NCBI GenBank assembly: GCA_021018815.1
Contig: JAITYX010000012.1
Location: 620,001 to 684,000, forward strand
DNA length: 64,000 nucleotides
Reading direction: 5' to 3'
Origin: Talinum fruticosum
Lineage: Eukaryota; Streptophyta; Magnoliopsida; Caryophyllales; Talinaceae
Each line of letters begins with the position of its first letter. Position 1 is the stretch's first letter. This document shows positions 54,430-64,000 of this stretch, piece after piece. The notes beneath the pieces are model-generated. The model did no database searches. It was not told the DNA's origin and saw only the letters and a program-made list of their open reading frames with translations. Position numbers and translations under genes: made by a program.

Positions 54430-55412
54430 TCAATCTTTATCATTGGAGGCATCATCGAAGATATAATTGCCCAAATCCTCCAAGATTGAAGTGGAAACTC
54501 GTCTATCCCCAGCAGCTTGCGAAGAGCTAGCCCCGTGATCCTAAGTTTTTGAGAGGCCTCTTATTAAGGTTCGTTGTATGACATCCAGTGAAAATCGTAT
54601 GGGTTACCATAAGGGTCAAGCACTTTGTAGAGGCATGACATCCATGTAGGCCTCAAAATAGCTAGGATCTGCACTAGAAGACTAGGCATGGGTACAGGAG
54701 TACTAGGCCTCGCCTCGGAAGCACTACACCTATGAGAACGCCGGAAGGAATGATAGGATGTACCAGCTCCAGCCATGCCACTAGACTTGCATCTATTAGC
54801 TAGAAGGACGTGTCCGAGACTAGAATTGCGAAGGAAACCTCTCAATGGAGGAGACCTACATCGAGGGTCCTACAAAAATAATAGAGCGATTAGAAAATCT
54901 ACTTAAGGATCATGAGTTAGCAATTTAACTAACTAAGCTCACCCAAAATTTTCGGAACGTCATTCCTGTAAACAAGTCCTTAAAAGCTTTGAGGGCAGAC
55001 TGGAGATTGATGGACATGGTTTGAGATTGCTCTTGGTCATACTACAAATTTATTATGTTAGTAAAACACTTTTAAGGTGCAACTAAAGGTAAAAGAGCAT
55101 ATCCCCTTTCCGAGTTTTCGGAAGAGGATACTCCACACATTCGAGACTTGGGAATTTCTGGAATCCTCGGGTAACATGAGGATTCGCCGGGTTGAGATAC
55201 ATCGACATCAAGGCTCGGAATGTAGATGTCACCCGGGAGAAGTCTGTAGAAGATAAAGTTAATTTCCATACAATAAATTTAATCAAACAAAAAGGGTACA
55301 TGAAGACTCACCATTTGTGTCATGATTTGTCCCAAATATTGGACATAGGACGAATTCATATCCAAGAACCGAGCATAAAGATACCCACTGGTTGTTTCTT
55401 CCTCCTCCTCTT
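54430..55412 (-). pseudogene. PMD gene C-terminal part, copy 3, cut by copia LTR
   Basis: The minus strand ends with ..EASDDKD-type acidic residues and a stop at 54430-54432. Upstream are LDPYGNPYDFHWMSYNE and a Ser/Pro-rich tract, as in copies 1 and 2. At 55120-55280, VTSTFRALMSMYLN and QKFPSLECVEYPL parallel copy 1 (28700-28800). The PMD core would lie further right but is interrupted at 55413 by the inverted copia. Confidence 0.65.
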
Positions 55413-56938
55413 TGAAGGTTTGCTCTTGGAGAGACTAAGTCACCCTAAAGGTTGGGTGAATAGGGTGATGAGGAAATTTGAACAAAGACTGGAAGGTTAA
55501 ATTCTAAAACCGACTTTGAAAGCAGTCTTAAACTAGATTGGACTCGGAAAAGTGTTAACTCGGAAAATACGTGGAAACCCTCTTGAGGCGGAAAACCACG
55601 GTCGGTGCTGATCCAAGCACCAAGTCAAATCCACTATTTTCAATCCACAAAATACACTAGAAAGACTCAACCAGAATTGCTCCCTTAGATAATTCCTTAC
55701 AAGATTTTCCTAAACTCAAAAGTTCTCTTATCTGTTCTAGTACTTCCTAAGCGAGGTAACCTTTACGAGTTAGAGACAAGCGAGCTGAGTTAACCCTTAC
55801 AGCTCGGTCAAGGGACCTTCCTCAAAAAGTAAGAATAAGTGTTTGTGATTGATTATAAGACCTTACAACTTAGAAAGGTGTTAAGTACATAGTTGGAGTT
55901 GTAAGTAGAAGATTGCATGAGAATTATACGAGAGAGAGATAATTTCAGCAAAAGATTCGAGCAACCTTCTCGTCTTGTGAAGTGGCTTCTATTTATAGAT
56001 GACCAGGAAGATTAGCCGTTGTGACTATCTTCGATTAGAAGTCCTTTGTGACCGTTGCAATGGTTTTTCCGAGAGACTCAAAAAATATCCGTTGAGGTAT
56101 GAACGTTGGGCAATGGCTCTTGACTCCTTTGGATGTCCCAATCCACTTGGTGGTGTCTAAAAACTAGGGTGGAAATCACCGTTGAGTTTGGCGTTGCAGA
56201 TTTCTAGTTTTGAAAACAGCACAACCACGACATAGTGTCCGGGCCTTGGTCGAAGTAGAAAAGCCTTGTCTGCTGCTTATTGATAGCTTGAAGCTAGTTA
56301 CTTTTGTATTTCAAAAATAGGATAACCTCGTTTAGATAACCTACAAAAGTAAATCAATTTGGTTCTCAAAGTATAAAATACTTTGGTCCAAGATTAAACA
56401 CAAATAATAATTTAATTAAGATAATTAAGTGCCTAATTATCCGAGTCCTAAAAGAGTGGAATTTTTGAGTCTAATATCCATTATACTCAAATTCCATCTG
56501 AGTCGATATAGAAATAAGACAAGTCCGATAAAGAATATTAGACTAATGAAACTTGATTTAGACAAGCACAGTTCAAACGGAACATGTCGACTTAGAAAGA
56601 TGAATTAACACTGTAATTCAATCAAACTTAGAATACAAAGTCGGACCTGAGTTTATGCATGTTAGAGCAAATATTTAAACATGCGATAAGTCTGCGTGTT
56701 GTCTTAGTAACTCGAACTATGTGTGAAAAGATAAGCAAGAGTATGCTTTACGAGTCAATGATAATCAAGTGAAAACATATACGAGTAGTTTACGTAACAC
56801 TCGAAAAGATTCGATATCACTCGGAAAAGTTTCTAAAGCACTTAGAATGACTTATAATCAAAACTTACAAGAGATGAAGTCTGTTCCTGATTCCTTGATG
56901 GTACTCAAAATGATATACCTGCAAAGTCCGAGGCTTCA
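55413..56938 (-). repeat. copia 3' LTR (1526 bp), reverse orientation
   Basis: On the minus strand it begins TGAAGCCTCGGACTTTGC and ends GAGCAAACCTTCA. Plus-strand limits are TGAAGG at 55413 and CTTCA at 56938. It matches 6962-8494 along its length. TATA box at 55989-55998. Small plus-strand frames (55192-55500, 56769-56978) are not genes. Confidence 0.92.
55989..55998 (-). promoter_or_regulatory. LTR TATA box of minus-strand copia
   Basis: CTATAAATAG on the minus strand, the counterpart of 7904-7913. Confidence 0.6.
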
Positions 56939-56951
56939 ATCTCCCCTTTTT
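56939..56951 (-). other. polypurine tract of minus-strand copia
   Basis: On the minus strand AAAAAGGGGAGAT directly before the LTR start TGAAGCC. It matches 6951-6961. Confidence 0.75.
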
Positions 56952-57244
56952 ATTGAAAGGCATTCCATACTTAGATAGAAACTTTATTATCGATAAGATC
57001 TTATTTTTATTCTTTCTCAAGAAATAAGTCAGAGAAACAAGTGAAAATAAGCTTAGTGATATAGACTGAGTTAAGTGATATAAGTGATTGAAACTTAGAT
57101 TCTATCGGAGCAAGTAAGCTTAGATTGCATTAGTGCTAAAAGCTGAAGTATTAGAGCAATGATAGACTCGGTTATTGAATCGAGCAAAGAAACTTACTGA
57201 GCAAGATATTGAAACTTAGAAATAAGTGAAACTCGAAAGTAATA

Positions 57245-58849
57245 AGCATGAAACCGAAACTCGGTCGAGGATGGTGGACGGGCAATGCACCTTCACCGAT
57301 AAGATCGTGAAGTTGTAGACGAACAAGGCGAGGGAAACACTGGTATCTCCGGAATGGGCTCGGCTCCGAGTGGGCGACCCAGAACTAAGTCGTCCGGAGG
57401 TTCATCCTCCCGGAACTCGGCCGAGGGAGGTGCTGGCTTTGCTGCTGACCGACCATGGTTAGTAGGGTCTTCGACCCACTCAAACTACTATCCGAGCTGA
57501 TCACTTCGGGTTGGAGTGCTTGGAGCACCTTGGCCCTCGGCGCTTCGGCTCCTATTTCTTCTTCCTTCTCCCCTTCTTCTTTCTCCTCGGACGGAGCTAC
57601 CTCAGCCGCAGAGCTCCGCTTCTTCTCCTTCTTCTTCTTCTTCCCCTGTAGAGAGGGATTTGGCTGGACTTGAGGATTCTTCCGATGTATCCGAGTCGAC
57701 CGGACCCTAAGCCACCTTGGAGCGCCTTTCATAAAGGAGCTCAATCATCTCCCTTTACTCCTTGACCAGTGCTTTCATCTCGAGAAGCACGTCTTGCTGC
57801 TCTCGATCTAGGATTGAGCAGTTTTTGATTGATGGTCATAGACTGAAGAATAGTCTTGAATCCGGAGGGTGTCCTTGAATTCGGTGGACACCAAGGAGAG
57901 CTTGTCCATCACTGTGGTGGAAAAAGCAAAAGAAAGGATTTAAGAAACACCTGAAGTGGAGGAGTCACCAAGTGGAGGAGGTGGAGGAAGAGTGGATTGT
58001 GTCACGAGTTTGAGGCGGAGAAGGGGGCCTCGGTTCTTAACTATGAACCCGGACACCCGGTTGGTTCTCTTGGTATCCATACCCAAGAAGTTCCTTTTTG
58101 CCAACAACAATAGCAGCCTTAGAAACCGCGTTAGGATCCGAGGGAAGAGGAACTTTGAATTGTTTGAAGATTAAGGTGAGAAGAGCCCCGAAAGGAAGTG
58201 GCGTTGACTTCTTAGTCCGAGTATGAGCGAGCACGGCTGCCTTTTGCTCGACTATAGCGGGAAAGAGGTCTACTTCGTAGCCCTCAAGAATGTCATACAA
58301 GGCTTTTAGATGCTTGGAGTTGGGGTTCTCCTTGCTTGAATGCTGAGAGAAGAAGGTCCTCATCAGCAGAAAGCACGGAAGACGAGCTTCGATTTGAGTT
58401 GAGTCACGGAGAAGTTTTTACATGACCTAGGAAACTCTTTGGCATATTTTTCGAAGAAATCATCAGCAACCTCGTTGAAAGGCATGGGGTTGCTGTTCAA
58501 GAAGAGAGAGGATACTTTGAAGAGAAGGTGAAGAAGAGAGGTGTTGATGCGAACTGTGATGTTTTGAACTCTGGAGGTGAGGATACCCTCGGAGCTAGAG
58601 AGATTGGTGTAAAACTCGAGGAACGAGTTATGGGTAGATGAACTTGCTGAAACAGAGGAAATTGTAAACCCCTGTTGTTCGCTGTGAGCCAACCACGAAA
58701 ATTTTGTGGTTGGGAAGAATTTGTCATCCAATGTTAGATGTTGGGTGACAATGATTTTTAGGGATTGGAAGGGCCTTCCCGGCTTTTAGTTCGAGGTTTC
58801 TTGGTTGCGAGAACCAAGAAAATCAAGGTGGGAACCTCCTTTTCGGCAT
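57245..58849 (-). pseudogene. extra ORF after pol (plant transposon protein-like), longer copy
   Basis: Start MPKRRFPP at 58849, 250 bp after the internal TATA box, then broken. The N-terminal domain is read at 58731-58363 (FLEFYTNLSSSEGILTSRVQ, LLHLLFKVSSLFL, FEKYAKEFPRSCKNFSVTQL). A one-base overlap (TGATG near 58365) shifts to 58363-58037: HLKALYDILEGYEVDLFP, TRTKKSTPLPFGALLTLIF, KAAIVVGKKELLGYGYQ. Then come a Pro/Ser stretch, a helical stretch with FKDTLR and QSMTINQKTA, and a charged tail (KGKKKKKEKKRSSAAEVAPS, EEKEEGEKEEEIG). The core is like the plant-transposon-protein family seen 3' of copia pol. No signal peptide or membrane segment is clear, so an envelope role is not supported. 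It keeps about 600 bp missing from the plus-strand copy. Confidence 0.65.
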
Positions 58850-59100
58850 GTTTGTATGAAAAGAGAGAGATAAACTTTTGAGAGAGGGAAATAGAGAGAG
58901 AGATATTTCGACGAAAGTGAGCGAGAGAAAAAAATGAAAGAGTAGAAAGAGAGTTTAGAGCAATCGGTGCTTACTTGAGACTTCTTTCACTTAGCTTGAG
59001 AGTCGGTTCATGCCTTGAAAACAGTGAGCTCGCTCGTAATGTAGTAAGCGAGAGAGAGAGTAAGTAGAGAGCAAAGTAGCGAAATGAAGGAAAACAGATG

Positions 59101-59110
59101 CTATTTATAG
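59101..59110 (-). promoter_or_regulatory. internal TATA box upstream of extra ORF
   Basis: CTATAAATAG on the minus strand, 250 bp before the ATG at 58849. It is the same box as at 5196-5205 in the other copy, so it is conserved within the element. Confidence 0.5.
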
Positions 59111-59503
59111 AGAAAGAAATATCCTTCACTGTTCGTTCGACTCGGCTCTTCAACGGTCGCCTTAGACCAGGTTTGACTGTTCTACTCTCTAATGGTTAGA
59201 ATTCCAGCGATTGTCTCCCAACGGCTAGTTGTCTAATCGATGTGCGCGCGAGAGAGAGAGAAATAGATAATTTTAAAAGATATTTATGAAATTCTCCACT
59301 CATCTAGAGATGATTTCGAAGTTTGATGTCTAATTTTCTCAAAATGCGAGTCGACTCGGTGAAGTTTCGAGTGACTTAGAAACCGTAAGCAAGTAATAAC
59401 TCATAGCTCGGTATCACTGGTTCAAACTGAACTAATGGCTATTAAAGAGAGAAAGCATGTAACATATAATCATGCAATGTAATTTTACTCGAAAAGCACA
59501 TAA

Positions 59504-59815
59504 TTATGCATTGATCACGCCAAGCTCATTCCTAATAAAGCAAAGCTGATCCTCACTAAGTGGCTTAGTAAAGATATTAGCTAATTGAAGTTTGGTAGGA
59601 ATGAATTCAAGTTCAGTATTACCTTTCTCAGAATGGTCTCTTAGAAAATGATACCTGACCTTAATGTGTTTTGTCTTTGAGTGCTTGAACTGGATTCTTG
59701 GTGATGCTGATTGCACTTTGATTGTCAAACTTGATTGGAATTGATTTGAATAAAAGTCCAAGATCTCTTAAGTGTTGCTTGATCCATAAAATCCGAGCAC
59801 AACATGCTCTAGCTG
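59504..59815 (-). pseudogene. rnh: copia RNase H, C-terminal half
   Basis: Ends RYHFLRDHSEKGNTELEF, the LANIFTKPLSEDQ box and RNELGVINA with stop at 59504. Upstream, SNQFQSSLTIKVQSA is frame-shifted from the QSAI box. The domain is interrupted at 59816 by the solo LTR and resumes at 62533. Confidence 0.85.
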
Positions 59816-60040
59816 TGTAACAACCCGACCCTAAATCACATTTTTTATTTTATTAATTCATTAATTACAAGATTTATATGATTGAGCGCATGCACTTCAA
59901 TTCGATATTTTATATTTGCATTATTTTTATATATGTGTTATGCGATTAAGGCGACGAAGTGGCCCTAATAAAAATCTCATAATAAGGTTATAATTTGTAA
60001 ACATCATTATTAAAATAAAATTAAAAAGTAACAATAAGAA

Positions 60041-60134
<94 letters not shown>

Positions 60135-60136
60135 AT
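60041..60136 (+). repeat. (TAA)n and (AAAT)n microsatellite in solo LTR
   Basis: About 20 TAA units (60041-60101) pass directly into about nine AAAT units (to 60136), just upstream of the TATA-like box. Long Ile-rich minus-strand translations here are artefacts. Confidence 0.97.
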
Positions 60137-61184
60137 CAAAATAAAATCAAAATAATAAAATAAACAAATCAGATTTTTGAAGGAGAAATCCAGAAATGGA
60201 TTTCTCCGGAATTTTTATATAAAAAAAGGGCGGTTAAAGATAAAAATAAAACAGTCGGGCAAGTTCGGTCCCAATTTCCTCACTTGCTTCCCCTGTCGGC
60301 CTCTCCTGTGCTCCCCTGCCTCTTCCTCCTCACGGACGCCTCCCCTTCGCTGCCGCTGCCCTCTCCGGCCACCAGCACGACCGAGCGTCGAGCTGGAAGG
60401 CTGGCGTCGGCCATACCTCATCCCTCTCTGTCTCGCTCTCTCCCTCCCTCGCGCTCTCGCTTTCCTCTGTCCCTCTTACCGCGTTCTATTCCGCCGAGGC
60501 ACGTCGCCGGCCTCTCACAGCGAGTCGCCATAACGGCAGCCGCACGCCAACATCTCCTCCTTCCTCTCCTTAACTTCTCCTCTCCAAATTTGAAGGTAAA
60601 ACGCTAAACCCTAAATTATCAAGTTTCTTATTTATTTAAGCAATTGTAATTGTAAATTGAAATATATGATTAGAAATATGTTTGTTGAGTGAATTTAAAG
60701 ATTGATTTCGGGAAATTCCAATTGGTGTGGATGATTGAGTTGTGGCATTTTGATGGATTGATTGTGTATAAATGTTAATGTATGTGATTCCTTTTGGGAA
60801 ATTATAATTTAGTGGATGAGGTTAGGGATGTTGTTATAAAAATTGAGTAATTTGATGGATTTGTCATATTTTGGGAATGATTATATTGAGCAAACGAAGG
60901 GGAGAGTGTATGTAGATGCTGAAACTAGCTAATGTGTAAGTGCAGAGGTGTGAGAAAATAACTCGAATATTAAGCATACCTAATTGTGGTTGTGAACGTG
61001 GATTCTGTTGAGAAAATGATGCTTAGGCCCTTAAAATGGTGTGTGTATGAATTTTGGGCAATTCGGTAAATTGTGAAACCTTCCTATGGAAAGGCATTTG
61101 ACGGATTAATTAATTATTTAACTATGGGTTTTGAATGCGGGGAAGGGAGAAGTAAGAAATAAATTAGGAATAAATGATTGTTTA

Positions 61185-61302
<118 letters not shown>

Positions 61303-62532
61303 CCCTTTTCAATCCGAATCAACTAACAAATTGAATCACATCAAAATCATTGACTATCTAATTAGCCTAATCAACTTCTTTAATTAGTATGTATTGTGTT
61401 CAATATTTGAAACGGAACTAACGCGATAAAGTTGAGTAATACAAACGTTAGTTTAATCGATTTTCGTATAAGTATAGGAAATGAAATAAATTGTCAATGC
61501 TTATACAAATTCAATTATTAAAACTCAAGAGATACATTATTAACAACAAAAATTTATTTAAAACAGAATCGAGGCCACTTCAATTGCCGAATAGCTGGTA
61601 ACTTAAATTTTTTAAAAAGGGGAGAAACAAATATTCTCGGTTCGAGTACGTTCATTGCCTGTACCTTTCGAAAACTCACATGTTTCATCAAATCTCGACA
61701 TTTCTCATATATACAACTAATAATGAATCATTTGCAAATCAAGTTTTGTCACATAATTAAGTGGTTCCCCCCAATTATCAATTATCGGGGCTTAGGCCCT
61801 TCGATTCCACACGCGCGGCTTCAACTCGGGTTCTCGGTCGGCCCAGGAGGTGTGCATCTATTCAAAGATCATATCAATTATCAAGGGGTTCCACTTTCAG
61901 ATAATAACCGGCAAGCAAGTTTTACTCATATTCTCTCCCCTAATTTCGAACTAAAATGAATTGAAATGCGCGCGCTCAATTAAAATGTTTTTCAAAGTCT
62001 GTTTTACGATGCAGGAATGTTCGTATCTGAATTTTGACTCATTCTTCGAAATATTTTACTGTTTTTGTTTTAGGAGGAAGCATTGGTGAACAATCAATTA
62101 CCTACCAAGTCTAACGAAGGCAAACCATAGCCAGCCACATTGCATTTGTAATTACGAAGGTATATAGACGCTCACGGTGATTTTACCCTCAACCATGATT
62201 TAGGTATGACCTTGGGAATTATTTCACGTTGCATATTATCTTGTGGAATAGACAAAAGTCTAGGTTGTATAAATATTATGTTACTAAACAAGTAAACTGT
62301 ATTTTGGGATGACTTAGCCACTTGGGTAATGAGCAATTACTCCTAACAGGATCAATGGAAATATAACGAGTTGGATGTACAAATTGTATTTCATTTTATT
62401 TCATTTATTTAGCCTTGTCCTATTTTTAGGACGGCGGTAACGTCTTCGGTTGTTATTTTCCGCTGCGACCTTACGTAATATTCTCTAATTATGGGATTAT
62501 TAAGTAATGGTGATTGGGGGCGTTACAAGCTG

Positions 62533-62780
62533 CAGTATACTCAACTTTAGCAGTTGATAGAGCTACTGAGTTTTGCTTCTTTGAGTACTAAGATATCGGG
62601 ATTGACCCGAAACTAGCGAGGCTCCTGAGGTGCTCTTTCTATCAACTTTTTATCCAGCATAGTTAGCATCGAGTATCCGGTGAGAGTCGGTTACGAGTCT
62701 CTAGAGTACAATAGACATAGATTCTAAGTCCATGCAAGATATATGAATATTCTCTTCACCGTATTGAGATGTGATTCTTT
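62533..62780 (-). pseudogene. rnh: copia RNase H, N-terminal half
   Basis: Equivalent to 4240-4490 on the plus-strand copy: minus strand ..STAKVEYTAA (next to the insertion), SSVALSTAK-type words, and the DSDYAG-like start in broken frame. Separated from its C-terminal half by the solo LTR. Confidence 0.7.
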
Positions 62781-63720
62781 TGGATTAGCTTGAAATCTTG
62801 CACACAAACATTATGTCCGGCCTTCTAGAAGTAAGATATAGCAAAGATCCAATCATACCTCGATATAGTTTCGATCTACTTGCTTTACCTTTCTCATCCG
62901 AGTCCAGTTTTATCTCTGCTACTCGTAGGTGTTGCTTGCATGTTTCACATCTAAAGCTTGTACTTCGTAGCTCCTTGGTATACTTTGATTGATGGACATA
63001 AATGCCATCTTTGTCTTACTTGATTTGTAGACCCAGGGAAGAAATTAAGTTCTCCTATCATACTCATTTGAAATTCCTATCTCACTAACTCGGAAAAATC
63101 TCGATAAAGAATTTCATTAGTAGCTCTAAAGATTATGTCATAAACATAGATCCGAGCACTAAGAAAGTCTTTCCCCTTGGTTTTTATAAAAAGAGTCTTG
63201 TCAATCTGACCTCTTCTAAACTCATTTTCAACCAAGAAATTGCTCGAGTCTTTCATACCAAGCTCCGGGAGCTTGTTTAAGACCATAGAGAGCTTTTTGC
63301 AATTTGAAAACATGATTTGGAAATTCCGAGTTTTCAAATCCAGGGGGTTGTTCAACATAGACTTCCTCTTTAATGAAACCATTAAGAAAGGCACATTTAA
63401 CATCCATTTTATACACTTTGATATTCGTGCTTGGATGCAAATGCCAAAAGGATTCTAATAGCTTCAATTCAGCAACAGGTGTAAAGGTTTCCCCACAATC
63501 AATCCCTTCTTCTTGATTGTAACCTTGAGCCACAAGTCTAGCCTTTTTCTAACTACCAACCCACCTTCCTCTAGTTTCTTCTTGAAAACCCATTTGGTTC
63601 CTATAACTGGGTGGTCGGAAGGTCGTTTGGTCGGAGTCCGGACTTGGTTTCTTTCAAATTGATTGAGTTCCTGTTGCATGGCCTCTACCCATTCAGGTTC
63701 ACTTAGGAATTCTAGTGCAT
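62780..63720 (-). pseudogene. rt: copia reverse transcriptase, YVDD altered to YVYD
   Basis: Blocks in order on the minus strand: QQELNQFERNQ, HPVIGTKWVFKKKL, AQGYNQEEGIDCGETFTPVAELK, YKMDVKCAFLNGFIKEEVYV, QPPGFENSEFPNHVFKLQKAL, LKQAPGAWYERL and RIYVYDIIFRAT. The catalytic pair should be YVDD; the first Asp codon is TAT (Tyr), so polymerase activity is lost. Frame changes at about 63464 and 63228 also break it. Confidence 0.88.
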
Positions 63721-64000
63721 TCTCGGGTTCGAGTTAATGAGATGAATGCGGTGAATGCACATAGATTTTGTAGAGAGGAATGAGTTCTTACCCCACTATT
63801 GATATCGGATAAGATGTTTTCTAGTGGGTGGCTTGAAGCATACTTGAATGCTCTACTGTTCTCCGATTCACCGGATCTGTAGGTTGAATTGGTTGATCTT
63901 CGAAGTCTATTCCGAGTGAGCTTGCTCAGCTGATTGTTCGTCAACATTCTGAGTTGGCTCTTAAGTTGTCTCATTCTCGAGTCATGTTGTTACGAGTCAC
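63720..64000 (-). pseudogene. copia integrase-RT linker, window edge
   Basis: RRSTNSTYRSGESENS, HPLENILSDINSGVRTHSSLQNLCAFTAFISL: the same linker as at 3050-3300 of the plus-strand copy (HPLENILSDIN, SLQNLCAFTAFISL). It continues beyond the window. Confidence 0.75.

Larger units (their letters stand above)
47646..55412 (+). mobile_element. Tat element pol and antisense gene region (continuation of 36409-37729)
   Basis: Plus strand: post-protease linker with G-patch-like motif, RT, RNase H, second RNase H, integrase (to 51840). Minus strand downstream: DUF7745-like (53770-52340) and PMD (55412-54430) genes. It is cut at 55413 by the inverted copia LTR. The presence of a second RNase H before integrase is a Tat hallmark. 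It is the only place in the window where pol and both antisense genes are contiguous. Confidence 0.8.

Noticed and set aside
57245..58849. Envelope protein for the copia extra ORF
   Set aside because: The position fits SIRE elements, but no signal peptide, transmembrane segment or cleavage motif is visible; the core looks like a plant transposon protein.
60177..60607. Pro/Arg/Ser-rich frames of 107-118 codons
   Set aside because: They lie in the GC-rich leader of a solo LTR; no domain or conserved start.

Overview
The window is repeat-dense plant nuclear DNA. It is AT-rich and built almost wholly from decayed, nested LTR retrotransposons, with one CACTA 3' end and one Mutator-like insertion. 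I infer a flowering plant with a large, repeat-rich genome from the lineages present: SIRE-type Ty1/copia with an extra ORF after RNase H; Ty3/gypsy Tat elements (tRNA-Arg-type primer site, antisense genes); an Athila-like gag element (tRNA-Asp-type primer site); Tekay/Del-type LTRs; and integrase-bearing chromovirus-like fragments. No intact host gene, tRNA, rRNA or CRISPR array was found. Every long coding stretch is a retroelement remnant with stops or frameshifts. Species cannot be told.

Left part. 1-2058 holds gag, protease and integrase of a copia on the minus strand. It meets a second copia of the same family on the plus strand (2058-8494: integrase, RT, RNase H, extra ORF with its own TATA box, polypurine tract, 3' LTR). 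That LTR abuts the 3' end of a CACTA element (8495-10083), which lies in a copia LTR fragment (10084-10586), which lies in a Tat LTR (from 10587). The Tat element has a primer site, an array of repeats of about 60 bp, almost no coding sequence, and a 3' LTR cut off at 13814.

Middle. 13815-15760 is an Athila-type LTR (minus). 15761-17685 is a gypsy integrase and LTR (plus). 17686-22515 is a minus-strand Tat 5' end whose LTR carries a 1757-bp Mutator-like element with a 9-bp target duplication. 22516-25700 is another gypsy pol and LTR (plus). 25.7-26.86 kb is unassigned. 26.9-33.3 kb is the 3' part of a plus-strand Tat element with two genes on the opposite strand, a plant mobile domain (PMD) gene and a DUF7745-like gene, followed by a complete 2-kb LTR. 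Further copies of the antisense pair lie at 33.3-35.4 kb and 52.3-55.4 kb.

Right part. Two Tat LTR pieces meet head to head at 36408/36409 and lead into a protease fragment. This is split by a Tekay-type element (37730-47645) that itself contains a gag-only Athila-like element (39715 to about 45020). Tat pol resumes at 47646 (G-patch-like linker, RT, RNase H, second RNase H, integrase) and ends in its antisense genes. From 55413 to the window end lies a minus-strand copia of the same family as at the left, with a 2712-bp solo LTR (5-bp target duplication AGCTG) inserted in its RNase H.

The coding parts work together only in the sense of retrotransposition (gag, protease, RT, RNase H, integrase). 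Visible catalytic losses and frameshifts make autonomous activity of any copy unlikely. The most unusual feature is the repeated association of Tat pol with two antisense genes.
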